Part shown: positions 1 to 7,411 of the stretch, in pieces
Position numbering within the stretch: the first letter of the stretch is position 1
Layout: each line of letters begins with the position of its first letter
Assembly (NCBI GenBank): GCA_949547975.1
Contig: CATITW010000105.1
Coordinates: forward strand, 1-10,985
Direction of reading: 5' to 3'
DNA: 10,985 nucleotides
From: Cryomorphaceae bacterium
GTDB taxonomy: Bacteria > Bacteroidota > Bacteroidia > Flavobacteriales > Schleiferiaceae
Translations under genes and position numbers: made by a program
Notes under the pieces: model-generated
Databases searched by the model: none
What the model saw: the letters and a program-made list of their open reading frames with translations, nothing else
What the model was told of the DNA's origin: nothing

Positions 1-1
1 A

Positions 2-388
2 GGAGTAAGTCTTCAGTACAACTTGTTCTCAGGTTTCCAGAGCGCTACTCAGCGCCAAAACGCAGCGCTAGAATCGATGAAGGCCACGCGCCGCCTCGAC
101 CAAGTCCGTGAAACCATGGAAAATACCGTTCGCAATGCCTACCGTACGTTCCAAAATGCCCAGCAAGTAGCGAGCTTGGAAGCAGCGAATGCGACTGTCG
201 CTTTCCAGCGTTTCGAAAAACTTCAGGAGCGCTACGCCTTAGGCCAGGCATCGAGCCTCGAGCTCCGTCAAAGTCAGCTCGCATGGATGGCCGCAGAACA
301 AGGCAAGATGAGCGCACAGTTCCGTGCTACCAATGCCCAAATCGCCCTACTTCAACTCATGGGTACCATTCATTCGGATCAACCTTAA
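2..388 (+). CDS. TolC-family outer-membrane efflux protein, C-terminal part (5' end cut by window)
   Basis: The reading frame is open from the first bases of the window, so this is the end of a longer gene; the TTG at 23 is internal and not a start. The visible 128 or so residues have the pattern of the second outer-membrane efflux (OEP) repeat. A strand-like segment ending in NLFSGFQ is followed by long alanine- and glutamine-rich helices, then the turn RYALGQASSLELRQSQ, and a closing helix ending in LLQLMG. In TolC-type proteins these helices build the periplasmic tunnel of a trimeric export channel, which works with an inner-membrane pump and a periplasmic adaptor, probably encoded upstream. 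The cargo cannot be told from this fragment. The next gene starts 14 nt after the stop and may share the transcript. Confidence 0.85.
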   Translation, partial: GVSLQYNLFSGFQSATQRQNAALESMKATRRLDQVRETMENTVRNAYRTFQNAQQVASLEAANATVAFQRFEKLQERYALGQASSLELRQSQLAWMAAEQGKMSAQFRATNAQIALLQLMGTIHSDQP

Positions 389-402
389 AACGCATTGTAT
401 AA

Positions 403-813
403 ATGGCCGATCGTACCGAAGTAACCCTACGCAACCCCAAAGTCTACCGCAGTTTCATCACGAACGGCCGTCATATCGTAGAAGCCGATGAGCCCGAAGA
501 TTTTGGCGGCTTTGACTCTGCCATGAATCCCGTAGAGCTTGTGCTTGCAGGATTAGCGGAATGCAAAGCCGTTACGGTACGTGCAAAAGCGGCACAGCTC
601 GGCGTTGAGCTTGGTGAGATTCGTGCGACCGTAGGTATAGAAACAACAAGAGGCGAAGGCAGGGCCCTCGCCTCTAAAGTGGATGTAAAGCTGGATTGGG
701 ACGGTGCTACTTCAGAGGAGCAACGTGAAAAAATCCTTACTTCGACCTCGCGTTGTTTCGTCCACCGCATGCTCCAAGGGAGCTTCGATATCGAGACGAG
801 TTACAACGACTAA
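403..813 (+). CDS. OsmC-family protein (organic hydroperoxide/thiol peroxidase-like)
   Basis: This 136-residue protein matches the OsmC/Ohr fold in length and motifs. The segment [18 protein letters not shown] carries the first conserved cysteine (C54) at the start of the central helix, and [10 protein letters not shown] carries the second (C118). In the family these two cysteines form the redox pair that reduces hydroperoxides; most members are cytoplasmic. Which branch it belongs to (OsmC, Ohr or the less characterised YhfA-like group) cannot be settled by eye. An in-frame TAA lies directly before the ATG, so no longer start is possible. No Shine-Dalgarno sequence is seen. The gene follows the efflux gene closely on the same strand, and its last four bases overlap the end of the convergent scoB gene. 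Confidence 0.87.
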   Translation: MADRTEVTLRNPKVYRSFITNGRHIVEADEPEDFGGFDSAMNPVELVLAGLAECKAVTVRAKAAQLGVELGEIRATVGIETTRGEGRALASKVDVKLDWDGATSEEQREKILTSTSRCFVHRMLQGSFDIETSYND

Positions 814-1469
814 AGATTCATTTCAGGGACGTCGCCCTCGACGATCAATCGGCCAGCGGTCTTCTCCTGAATTTCTTCAACAGTTACCCCGGGAGCACGC
901 TCGATCAGAACGAATCCGCGCTCGGAATCCACTTCCAAAACGGCGAGATCCGTAACGATACGCTTTACGCAGCCCACACCCGTTAACGGTAGGCTACACG
1001 AGGGCAGAAGCTTGCTTTCCCCTTTGCGATTCGTGTGTTGCATCGCGACGATAATGTTCTCTGCCGAGGCAACGAGATCCATCGCGCCACCCATGCCTTT
1101 GACCATCTTGCCTGGGATTTTCCAGTTGGCGATATCTCCGCTGTCACTGACCTCCATTGCTCCTAAAACGGTGAGCTGTACGTGCTGTCCACGAATCATG
1201 GCAAAGCTGAGTTCACTCGAGAAAAACGAGGCGCCAGGCAGGGCAGTAATGGTTTGTTTTCCTGCATTGATCAGGTCCGCGTCTTCTTCCCCTTCAAACG
1301 GGAAGGCGCCCATGCCTAGGATGCCATTTTCACTTTGAAATTCTACATTGATACCTTTAGGAATGTGGTTCGCAACGAGGGTCGGAATACCGATTCCCAG
1401 ATTTACGTACCATCCATCGCGCAATTCCTGCGCAATACGCTGTGCGATTTGGTCTTTGCTCAATCCCAT
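810..1469 (-). CDS. scoB: 3-oxoacid CoA-transferase, subunit B
   Basis: This is the beta subunit of a family I CoA-transferase, which with subunit A moves CoA from succinyl-CoA to acetoacetate, giving acetoacetyl-CoA and succinate in the cytoplasm. The 219 residues fit the usual size. The motif [10 protein letters not shown] (residues 45-54) contains the catalytic glutamate, E47, which forms the glutamyl-CoA intermediate. Other SCOT-like stretches are LGIGIPTLV near residues 24-32 and [10 protein letters not shown] in the middle. The ATG lies 2 nt after the scoA stop, so the two are almost certainly translated together. Placed after fahA, the enzyme would recover the acetoacetate made from tyrosine. 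Its stop overlaps the convergent OsmC gene by 4 nt. Related transferases for other 3-oxoacids share these motifs, but the context favours acetoacetate. Confidence 0.93.
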   Translation of the reverse strand: MGLSKDQIAQRIAQELRDGWYVNLGIGIPTLVANHIPKGINVEFQSENGILGMGAFPFEGEEDADLINAGKQTITALPGASFFSSELSFAMIRGQHVQLTVLGAMEVSDSGDIANWKIPGKMVKGMGGAMDLVASAENIIVAMQHTNRKGESKLLPSCSLPLTGVGCVKRIVTDLAVLEVDSERGFVLIERAPGVTVEEIQEKTAGRLIVEGDVPEMNL

Positions 1470-1471
1470 AA

Positions 1472-2194
1472 TTATTCGGCTTTAGCACGCACGGTGCGTT
1501 GTTCAATACGTTTCTCGTAGTCGGTTCCTTGGAAAATTCGCTGCACAAAAATCCCAGGGACATGCACTGTATTCGGGTCCAATTCTCCCACTTCGACCAA
1601 TTCCTCCACTTCAGCAACGGTGATTTTACCCGCCATCGCCATCATCGGATTGAAATTTCGCGCAGTGCCTTTAAATACAAGATTACCCGCCTTGTCACCC
1701 TTCCACGCCTTTACAAAAGCAAAAGGTGCATCAAAGGCGTGCTCCAAAATATGTGGCTTGCCATCAAACACTCGAACTTCCTTGCCCTCTGCCACCTCGG
1801 TACCGTATCCGGCTGGTGTGAAAAACGCAGGAATACCCGCTCCGGCAGCACGACAACGCTCCGCAAGTGTACCCTGCGGCACAAGGTCAACTTCCAGTTC
1901 GCCCGAGAGCATCTGGCGCTCGAATTCGTCATTTTCGCCTACGTACGAGGCGATCATCTTTTTGATTTGGCGCGTGTGCAAGAGCAGCCCGAGGCCAAAA
2001 TCATCTACCCCCGCATTGTTGGAGATGCAGGTAATGTTGGTGGTTCCCTTGTCGCGAATGGCGCCAATGGCATTTTCCGGAATTCCGCAAAGTCCAAAGC
2101 CGCCAAACATCACGGTCATTCCGTCCTCAAGGCCTTCAACTGCCTGGTGGGCATCCGCTACGACCTTGGAAATGTAGCTGTGTTTTTGTGACAT
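1472..2194 (-). CDS. scoA: 3-oxoacid CoA-transferase, subunit A
   Basis: This is the alpha subunit of the succinyl-CoA:3-oxoacid CoA-transferase, the partner of the gene directly downstream. The 240-residue length is typical. The family signature [10 protein letters not shown] lies at residues 31-40, with the usual [12 protein letters not shown] stretch further on. The C-terminal region contains [14 protein letters not shown] and [16 protein letters not shown], both characteristic of SCOT alpha subunits. The ATG gives an N-terminus of normal length. The gene starts 35 nt after fahA and no terminator is seen between them, so fahA, scoA and scoB look like one transcription unit that splits fumarylacetoacetate and activates the acetoacetate released. 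Confidence 0.94.
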   Translation of the reverse strand: MSQKHSYISKVVADAHQAVEGLEDGMTVMFGGFGLCGIPENAIGAIRDKGTTNITCISNNAGVDDFGLGLLLHTRQIKKMIASYVGENDEFERQMLSGELEVDLVPQGTLAERCRAAGAGIPAFFTPAGYGTEVAEGKEVRVFDGKPHILEHAFDAPFAFVKAWKGDKAGNLVFKGTARNFNPMMAMAGKITVAEVEELVEVGELDPNTVHVPGIFVQRIFQGTDYEKRIEQRTVRAKAE

Positions 2195-2229
2195 AATACT
2201 TTCGTTTTAGATAGGTTCGAATGCTAAAA

Positions 2230-3513
2230 TCAGTCCTCGATCGCAGGTAAAATTTTGGTGCGTACTTCCCCAAAACCGATACGAACATCGCCGTTTTGAC
2301 ACCAGCCGCGCATGCGTACCGTGTCGTTGTCTTCGATAAATGTTCGGGTCTCGCCCGTAGCCAAAGTGATCGGCTCTTTCCCTGCCCAAGAAAGCTCAAG
2401 CATGGATCCATAGCTGTCTTTGGTCGGTCCAGAAATGGTCCCTGAGGCCATCATATCGCCGGCATTCACGTTACAACCGTTCACCGTGTGGTGCGCAAGC
2501 TGCTGACGCTGATTCCAGTACATGTATTTGTAGTTCGAACGCGAAATCACGGTCCCTTCTTTCCCTTCTGGGGCCAATTCCACCTCGAGGTTAATGTCAT
2601 AATTGCATTTCCCACTCGTTTCCAAATAAGGCAAAACCGGCGGATCTTGTTTCGGTCCCTGAACTTTGAACGGCTCTAGCGCATCCATAGTCACGACCCA
2701 AGGGCTCATGCTCGAGCCAAAGTTTTTTCCAAGGAACGGACCTAACGGCACATACTCCCATTTTTGAATGTCGCGAGCGCTCCAGTCGTTAAAGACCACC
2801 ATTCCAAAGATGTACTCGTCCGCTTCCTCCGCTTTGATGCGATGACCGAGCGGCTTGCCTTCCCCGGTAATAAATGCCATCTCCAACTCAAAGTCCATGC
2901 GTACCGAAGGGCCAAAAGTCGGTGCATCCGCTCCCGGTGCCATGCGCTGTCCCTTTGGACGATGCACATCCACTCCGCTGATCACGATTGATGAGCTGCG
3001 TCCGTGGTAGCCTACCGGAATGTGCTTCCAGTTCGGCAGCAACGCATTTTCTGGGTCGCGGAACATCTTACCTACGTTCGTCGCATGCTCTATCGAGCTG
3101 TAGAAATCGGTATAATCTTGAACGAAAACCGGCATCAACATCTGCACGTGCTCCACCGGGAACAGCGCCTTATTCTGATGCGCCACTTCACTTTTAAGGC
3201 TCGTGTTGTTCTCGTCGAACAGCTCTGCCAAACGGTTTCTAACCGCACGCCATATCGGACGTCCGAGCGCTATGAAATCGTTCAGTGTATCCTGTAAAAA
3301 CACATCATCCGGGAGGTCGATGCCTTTAAAATAGCCGAGCTGTTGCAGCACGCTAAGGTCGATCGCTGTATTGCCGATACGCGTTCCTGTGGTGATGATA
3401 TCGTCTTCCGGGATGAACACCCCGAACGGTAAGTTTTGTATTGGAAAATCACTTCCTTCAGGCACTGGGATCCATGAAGTTCTTGAGGGATCGTTCGCTA
3501 GATTCTGAGTCAT
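2230..3513 (-). CDS. fahA: Fumarylacetoacetase
   Basis: It hydrolyses fumarylacetoacetate to fumarate and acetoacetate, the last ring-derived step of tyrosine breakdown, in the cytoplasm. The 427-residue protein has the small N-terminal domain (about residues 1-125) and the FAH catalytic domain after it. Known active-site residues of the mouse enzyme have clear counterparts about ten positions further on. The metal ligands are D136 (in DYTDFY), E209 and E211 (in FELEM) and D243 (in FNDW). The catalytic or substrate residues are H143, R247, K263 and E373 (in SMLELSW). No key residue is missing. It lies 190 nt downstream of hpd, past a strong hairpin, so it may have its own promoter, and it leads into scoAB. 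Confidence 0.97.
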   Translation of the reverse strand: MTQNLANDPSRTSWIPVPEGSDFPIQNLPFGVFIPEDDIITTGTRIGNTAIDLSVLQQLGYFKGIDLPDDVFLQDTLNDFIALGRPIWRAVRNRLAELFDENNTSLKSEVAHQNKALFPVEHVQMLMPVFVQDYTDFYSSIEHATNVGKMFRDPENALLPNWKHIPVGYHGRSSSIVISGVDVHRPKGQRMAPGADAPTFGPSVRMDFELEMAFITGEGKPLGHRIKAEEADEYIFGMVVFNDWSARDIQKWEYVPLGPFLGKNFGSSMSPWVVTMDALEPFKVQGPKQDPPVLPYLETSGKCNYDINLEVELAPEGKEGTVISRSNYKYMYWNQRQQLAHHTVNGCNVNAGDMMASGTISGPTKDSYGSMLELSWAGKEPITLATGETRTFIEDNDTVRMRGWCQNGDVRIGFGEVRTKILPAIED

Positions 3514-3542
3514 AATCTGTGTATTTAGGTCATCTAAGAGCT

Positions 3543-3550
3543 CTAAAATA
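3543..3550 (-). promoter_or_regulatory. Possible fahA promoter element (one mismatch to TAnnTTTG)
   Basis: On the minus strand this reads TATTTTAG, one base away from the Bacteroidota consensus TAnnTTTG, and would give a leader of roughly 25-30 nt before the fahA ATG. No convincing TTTG element lies upstream at the expected distance. It is listed mainly because the hairpin after hpd implies that fahA needs a start of its own. Confidence 0.22.
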
Positions 3551-3625
3551 CAATGGAGAACACGACTTTTTCAGTGGATGTGGGTTTAAATTTTCGAAGC
3601 ACCAATTCCTTCTAAAAAATCCCCT

Positions 3626-3641
3626 CCCAATCCAAATTGGG
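3626..3641. repeat. Perfect 6-bp inverted repeat with 4-nt spacer, between hpd and fahA
   Basis: CCCAAT, spacer CCAA, ATTGGG form a perfect inverted repeat just beyond the T-run of the hpd terminator on the minus strand, about 110 nt before the fahA ATG. It is not followed directly by a T-run, so it is not an obvious second terminator. It could be an operator or a chance palindrome. Confidence 0.4.
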
Positions 3642-3644
3642 CAC

Positions 3645-3677
3645 AAAAAAAAACTCCGGCCCATCAGACCAGAGTTT
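3645..3677 (-). terminator. Rho-independent terminator after hpd
   Basis: On the minus strand AAACTCTGG and CCGGAGTTT form a 9-bp stem (one G-T pair) around a 9-nt loop, followed by a run of T. It begins about 27 nt beyond the hpd stop. It is a good intrinsic terminator and would end, or reduce, transcription of hmgA-PLP enzyme-hpd before fahA. Confidence 0.8.
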
Positions 3678-3703
3678 CTTATTATCGTGCGGTTCCTTCG
3701 AAA

Positions 3704-4831
3704 TTACAAGGTACCTCTGCTTTCTTGTTCGCGTTCGATCGCCTCGAAAAGGGCCTTGAAATTCCCCTTGCCGAAACTCGTTGCGCCTTTGCGCTGAATG
3801 ATCTCGATAAAGACGGTAGGGCGGTCCATCAGCGGCTTGGTGAAGAGTTGGAGCAAATACCCCTCGTCATCGCGGTCCACCAAAATCTTGTACTTCTTCA
3901 ACACTTCGATGTCCTCGTCAATCGCGCCTACGCGGTCTTGCAAATCATCATAGTAGGAAGCCGGTACGTCCAAAAACTCCACCCCGCGCTCGCGCAATTC
4001 GTGAATGGTATAGATGATATTATCGGTAGCAAGCGCCAAATGCTGCACTCCAGCACCGTTGTAGAAGTTGATGTACTCCTCGATCTGGCTACGTTTTTTC
4101 CCTTCAGCTGGTTCATTGATCGGGAATTTGATACGGCCGTTCCCGTTGGACATCACCTTTGACATCAAAGCGGTGTATTCCGTAGAAATGTCATTGTCGT
4201 CGAACGATACGATCTGCGTAAATCCCATCACTTCCGCGTAGAACTTCACCCAAGTATTCATTTGTCCCCAGTCCACATTGCCGACCATGTGATCGATGTA
4301 CTTCAAGCCTACAGACTCCGGCTGGTATTTCGGTGTACGCGCTGTGTAACCTGGAAGGAAGGGGCCGTCATAGTCGTTGCGCTCTACGAACAGGTGCACC
4401 GTTTCTCCATACGTATAGATTCCTGCAGTCACCACTTTTCCGTTCGCGTCCTCGTGCACAGTCGGCTCTTGGTACGGCTTCGCACCTTTTGCGGTGGTTA
4501 CTTCAAACGCCTTCTTCGCATCTGGAACCCAAAGGGCAACGATCTTCACCCCATCACCGTGCTCGTTCAGGTGGCGGTTAATGTCGCTGTCTTTCACCAA
4601 AGAAGAGGTGATCACTAGGCGAATTTTATCTTGTTGTAAAACGTACGAAGTACGGTCAGTGACGCCTGTTTCCAAACCGGCATAAGCGACTTCTTGAAAG
4701 CCGAAAGCGGTTTTAAAGTAAAAGGCACTTTGCTTTGCGTTTCCGACGTACATCTCGACGTGATCGGTTCCCCAAAGCTCTAGGAAATCCTGAGCTTCTT
4801 CGTATTGTTTTGGTAATGCGGTGGTATTCAT
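3704..4831 (-). CDS. hpd: 4-hydroxyphenylpyruvate dioxygenase
   Basis: It converts 4-hydroxyphenylpyruvate and O2 to homogentisate and CO2 with a non-haem Fe(II), in the cytoplasm. The 375-residue protein has the two-part vicinal-oxygen-chelate fold. The N-terminal half begins with LWGTDHVEMYVGN, and the catalytic C-terminal half carries the iron ligands H181 (in YIDHMVGNV), H264 (in GVQHLALAT) and E343 (in VFIEIIQRKG). The C-terminal helix contains TSFGKGNFKALFEAIEREQ, the part that closes over the active site in this family. Length and motifs are normal. It starts 32 nt after the stop of the upstream PLP enzyme, so the two are probably cotranscribed, and a terminator hairpin follows it. Confidence 0.97.
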   Translation of the reverse strand: MNTTALPKQYEEAQDFLELWGTDHVEMYVGNAKQSAFYFKTAFGFQEVAYAGLETGVTDRTSYVLQQDKIRLVITSSLVKDSDINRHLNEHGDGVKIVALWVPDAKKAFEVTTAKGAKPYQEPTVHEDANGKVVTAGIYTYGETVHLFVERNDYDGPFLPGYTARTPKYQPESVGLKYIDHMVGNVDWGQMNTWVKFYAEVMGFTQIVSFDDNDISTEYTALMSKVMSNGNGRIKFPINEPAEGKKRSQIEEYINFYNGAGVQHLALATDNIIYTIHELRERGVEFLDVPASYYDDLQDRVGAIDEDIEVLKKYKILVDRDDEGYLLQLFTKPLMDRPTVFIEIIQRKGATSFGKGNFKALFEAIEREQESRGTL

Positions 4832-4863
4832 ATGCTGTATTTGAGGCTATAAAGTTAGTGGTA

Positions 4864-6111
4864 TTATTGAAGCAAATCCAAGGCGGTATGCAGGTCGTGA
4901 ATCAGATCGTCGGCGTCTTCTACACCCACACTGATGCGGATCAGGCTTTCTGTAATGCCCAATTCTTCTTTCAACCCATCTTCCACCTTGCTATGCGTCA
5001 TGCTATGCGGGTGCTCACACAAACTCTCCGTACTTCCTAAACTCACGCCTAGTTTAAACACCTCGATGTGATCCAGCACTTTAAAAGCTTCTGCTTCCCC
5101 GCCCTTGATGTACAAGGAAATCATCGACCCGGTACCGCCGTACTCCGTACCAAAAACGTCTGCCTGCTGCGGGTTCCAGTGCTGAATATTTCCTAGATAG
5201 CGCACTTCAGAAACGGCCGGGTGCTTTGTCAACGCTTCGGCGATCCGGTGCGTGTTTGCTTCTTGCGCTTTGGTTCTCAATACAAAGGTTTCTAACGAAC
5301 GCAATAACAACCAGCTGTCCATAGGACCCAAGATGCCGCCGATGAAGGTGCGCGCCAAACGTAGTCTGTTGATCCACTCTGGTGCTCCTGTGGCTGCTCC
5401 GGCAATCACATCGCTGTGTCCGCCGAGGTTTTTAGTCGCAGAATACACGACAATATCAGCACCGAACTCATGCGGTCGGCACATCAGCGGTCCCATATAG
5501 GTGTTGTCTACGATGACCGGCACAAGATGTTCGTCACTGCTGAAGGCGTCGGCAATCTCGCGTGCCTGAGCGATGGAATAGATGTCCAGAGTTGGATTAG
5601 CGGGAGTTTCTGTGAAAAATGCGCTGATGGTTTTCTGACCGAATTGGTCACGGACTCCTGCGATCACTTCCTCGCTTGACATTCCGTGGGGTACATGAAA
5701 AGTATGCACCCTGTATTGCGAGAGATAATGACTGATAAAACTATGTGTTCCGCCGTATACCGGACCGGTATGCAGTAGGACAGTATCTGGTTTACAGAGT
5801 TCTAGGAGTGTTCCGGAAATCACGGCCATACCGCTGGCGAATACCAGCGCATCTTCTGCGCCGCCTAATATAGCGAGACGCTGCTCGAGGAGTTGGGTAT
5901 TTGGCGAGCCCAAACGGCTGTAAATATTACCCATGACGGCACCTTCAGGCATCTCTTCTTTACCGGTTGCCCAGGAAAAATAGTCTTTTCCAGCCTGAGC
6001 ATTTGGGAACTCGTAGGTGGAGGTTTGGTAGATGGGTTGCTTCATGCTGCCGTGGTAATCGGCCGCGTGATAGCCGTAACCCAGCATCTCGGTTTGTGGT
6101 TTTTTTTGCAT
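4864..6111 (-). CDS. Cys/Met-metabolism PLP enzyme (trans-sulfuration family, gamma-lyase/synthase-like)
   Basis: This 415-residue enzyme belongs to the fold-type I PLP group that includes cystathionine gamma-synthase, cystathionine beta- and gamma-lyase and methionine gamma-lyase. The PLP lysine is K227 in SATKNLGGHSD. Other expected residues are Y64 and R66 in IYSRLGSPN, Y119 in GPVYGGTHS, D202 in VDNTYMGP, and R392 in RISVGVED, which binds the substrate carboxylate. The position held by a cysteine in classical methionine gamma-lyase (YGCT) is a glycine here (YGGT), so strict methionine gamma-lyase activity is not assured. The stretch WATGKEEMPEGAVMGN before YSR looks longer than in the standard enzymes. 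It sits between hmgA and hpd. Its job in tyrosine breakdown is unclear, and the reaction cannot be fixed from sequence alone. Confidence 0.88.
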   Translation of the reverse strand: MQKKPQTEMLGYGYHAADYHGSMKQPIYQTSTYEFPNAQAGKDYFSWATGKEEMPEGAVMGNIYSRLGSPNTQLLEQRLAILGGAEDALVFASGMAVISGTLLELCKPDTVLLHTGPVYGGTHSFISHYLSQYRVHTFHVPHGMSSEEVIAGVRDQFGQKTISAFFTETPANPTLDIYSIAQAREIADAFSSDEHLVPVIVDNTYMGPLMCRPHEFGADIVVYSATKNLGGHSDVIAGAATGAPEWINRLRLARTFIGGILGPMDSWLLLRSLETFVLRTKAQEANTHRIAEALTKHPAVSEVRYLGNIQHWNPQQADVFGTEYGGTGSMISLYIKGGEAEAFKVLDHIEVFKLGVSLGSTESLCEHPHSMTHSKVEDGLKEELGITESLIRISVGVEDADDLIHDLHTALDLLQ

Positions 6112-6131
6112 GGTTGTGTTGTGATAGGTTC

Positions 6132-6164
6132 TAAAAACAAGCGCCCCCTAAAAAAGGAGGCACT
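6132..6164 (-). terminator. Terminator-like hairpin between hmgA and the PLP-enzyme gene
   Basis: On the minus strand AGTGCCTCC and GGGGGCGCT can form a 9-bp stem (two G-T pairs) around a 7-nt loop rich in T, followed by TGTTTTTA. It starts about 19 nt beyond the hmgA stop. The T-run is interrupted by one G, so it may act as a partial terminator that lowers the downstream genes relative to hmgA. Confidence 0.65.
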
Positions 6165-6182
6165 CGTGTATTCGATAGGATG

Positions 6183-7340
6183 CTATTTCATCCAGCTTTT
6201 GTGGTAGTCACCTGCGTCGAGCGCTAGGGCTTGCTCGGTGATTTGAAGAGGTGCAAATGTATCGACCATCACGGCCAATTCTAACGTCTCCTTCTTCCCA
6301 ATGCTCGCCTCGTACGTTCCTGGGTGCGGTCCATGTGGAATGCCCGCCGGATGTAAGGTGATCTGTCCGCGGCCGATATTGTTTCGGCTCATGAAATCAC
6401 CGTCCACATAGTACAATACCTCGTCAGAGTCGATGTTACTGTGGTTGTACGGCGCGGGAATCGATTGTGGATGGTAGTCGTACAAGCGCGGCACAAAAGA
6501 ACAAATGACAAACGCTCCGGTTTCGAACGTTTGGTGCACCGGAGGCGGTTGGTGGACGCGTCCAGTGATCGGTTCAAAGTCATGAATGCTGAAGGCGTAC
6601 GGATAGTTGTACCCGTCCCAACCGACCACACCGAACGGATGCGCCGCATAGGTATAGTGGTGCAACATGCCTTGTTTTTTCACTTTAATATCGAAATCGC
6701 CGATCTCGTCCACAGGCTCGGTAAATTCCGGCGCACGAAGATCTCTTTCGCAATACGGGCTGTGTTCTAAAAGCTGTCCAAACCAATTGCGGTAACGCTT
6801 GGGTGTGTAGATGGGTTGGGCACTTTCCACGATAAATAATCGGTTCTCGGCAGTGTCAAACTCGAACTGCTGGATCATACCGCGTGGTATCAAAAGATAA
6901 TCTCCCGGCCCAAAGGCAAGCGCTCCAAACTGTGTTTTTAGCGTTCCGCTTCCTTCATGAACAAACACACATTCATCGTTCTGCGCATTTTTGTAGAAGT
7001 AGTCGGTCATGCTTTTGGTGGGCGCGGCAAGGGTGATCGTACAATCCTTGTTGGTCAGCACCGGAACGCGACTTTCGAGGTAATCTTCCTTGGGGGCGAC
7101 GTCAAAACCTTTGAGTCGGTAGGCCTTCATGTTGTGGTCCACAGCTATTTTTGGGCGTACATCTACGCTCTGGTGCACTTCTTTCACCATGGTTGGCGGA
7201 TGGCAGTGGTAGAGCAGTGAAGACATCCCGTCAAAACCGATGGTGCCGAAGAGTTCCTCGTGGTAGAGCTCCCCGTTTTCCTTGCGGAATTGGGTGTGTC
7301 TCTTGTGCGGAAATTGGCCTTGTTTCTGGTAAAATGGCAT
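6183..7340 (-). CDS. hmgA: Homogentisate 1,2-dioxygenase
   Basis: It opens the ring of homogentisate with O2 to give maleylacetoacetate, using a non-haem Fe(II), in the cytoplasm. The protein is the short bacterial type. Starting at the ATG at 7340 it is 385 residues and opens MPFYQKQGQFPHKRHTQFRK, as these proteins usually do. The N-terminal cupin part includes CVFVHEGSGTL and LLIPRGMIQ. The C-terminal part has candidate iron ligands H300 and E307 (in YNHSNIDSDEV) and H336 (in PAGIPHGPHP). A TTG at 7376 would add 12 residues, but it lies inside the likely promoter element and is rejected as the start. It is the first gene of the minus-strand block, transcribed away from the hydratase gene, with a hairpin directly after it. 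Confidence 0.95.
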   Translation of the reverse strand: MPFYQKQGQFPHKRHTQFRKENGELYHEELFGTIGFDGMSSLLYHCHPPTMVKEVHQSVDVRPKIAVDHNMKAYRLKGFDVAPKEDYLESRVPVLTNKDCTITLAAPTKSMTDYFYKNAQNDECVFVHEGSGTLKTQFGALAFGPGDYLLIPRGMIQQFEFDTAENRLFIVESAQPIYTPKRYRNWFGQLLEHSPYCERDLRAPEFTEPVDEIGDFDIKVKKQGMLHHYTYAAHPFGVVGWDGYNYPYAFSIHDFEPITGRVHQPPPVHQTFETGAFVICSFVPRLYDYHPQSIPAPYNHSNIDSDEVLYYVDGDFMSRNNIGRGQITLHPAGIPHGPHPGTYEASIGKKETLELAVMVDTFAPLQITEQALALDAGDYHKSWMK

Positions 7341-7373
7341 AAAAATCTGCTGTTTGTATCGTGTAGGTTCGTA

Positions 7374-7381
7374 CAAATATA
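7374..7381 (-). promoter_or_regulatory. Likely hmgA promoter element TATATTTG
   Basis: On the minus strand this is an exact match to TAnnTTTG, the -7 element used by the main sigma factor of Bacteroidota. It would give a leader of roughly 25-30 nt before the ATG at 7340. A clear TTTG element about 19 nt further upstream is not seen. Its position argues against the TTG start at 7376. Confidence 0.5.
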
Positions 7382-7411
7382 CACTACTTTAGGGGAGTTA
7401 AATTTTGATAA

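Noticed and set aside
1499..2191. Long 230-residue open frame on the plus strand opposite scoA
   Set aside because: It lies almost wholly within scoA, has no recognisable motif, and scoA has full family motifs; it is an antisense shadow.
3519..3797. 92-residue plus-strand frame across the hpd-fahA gap
   Set aside because: It runs through the hpd terminator hairpin and into the end of hpd, has no motif, and ends inside a known gene.
4850..4857. TAACTTTA on the minus strand before hpd as a promoter
   Set aside because: It has one mismatch to TAnnTTTG and no well-spaced upstream element, and the gap of 32 nt after the PLP-enzyme gene fits simple cotranscription.
7341..7376. Extra 12 residues on homogentisate dioxygenase from a TTG start
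   Set aside because: The TTG overlaps the TATATTTG promoter element. The ATG at 7340 gives the usual MPFYxKxG start and a 385-residue length.
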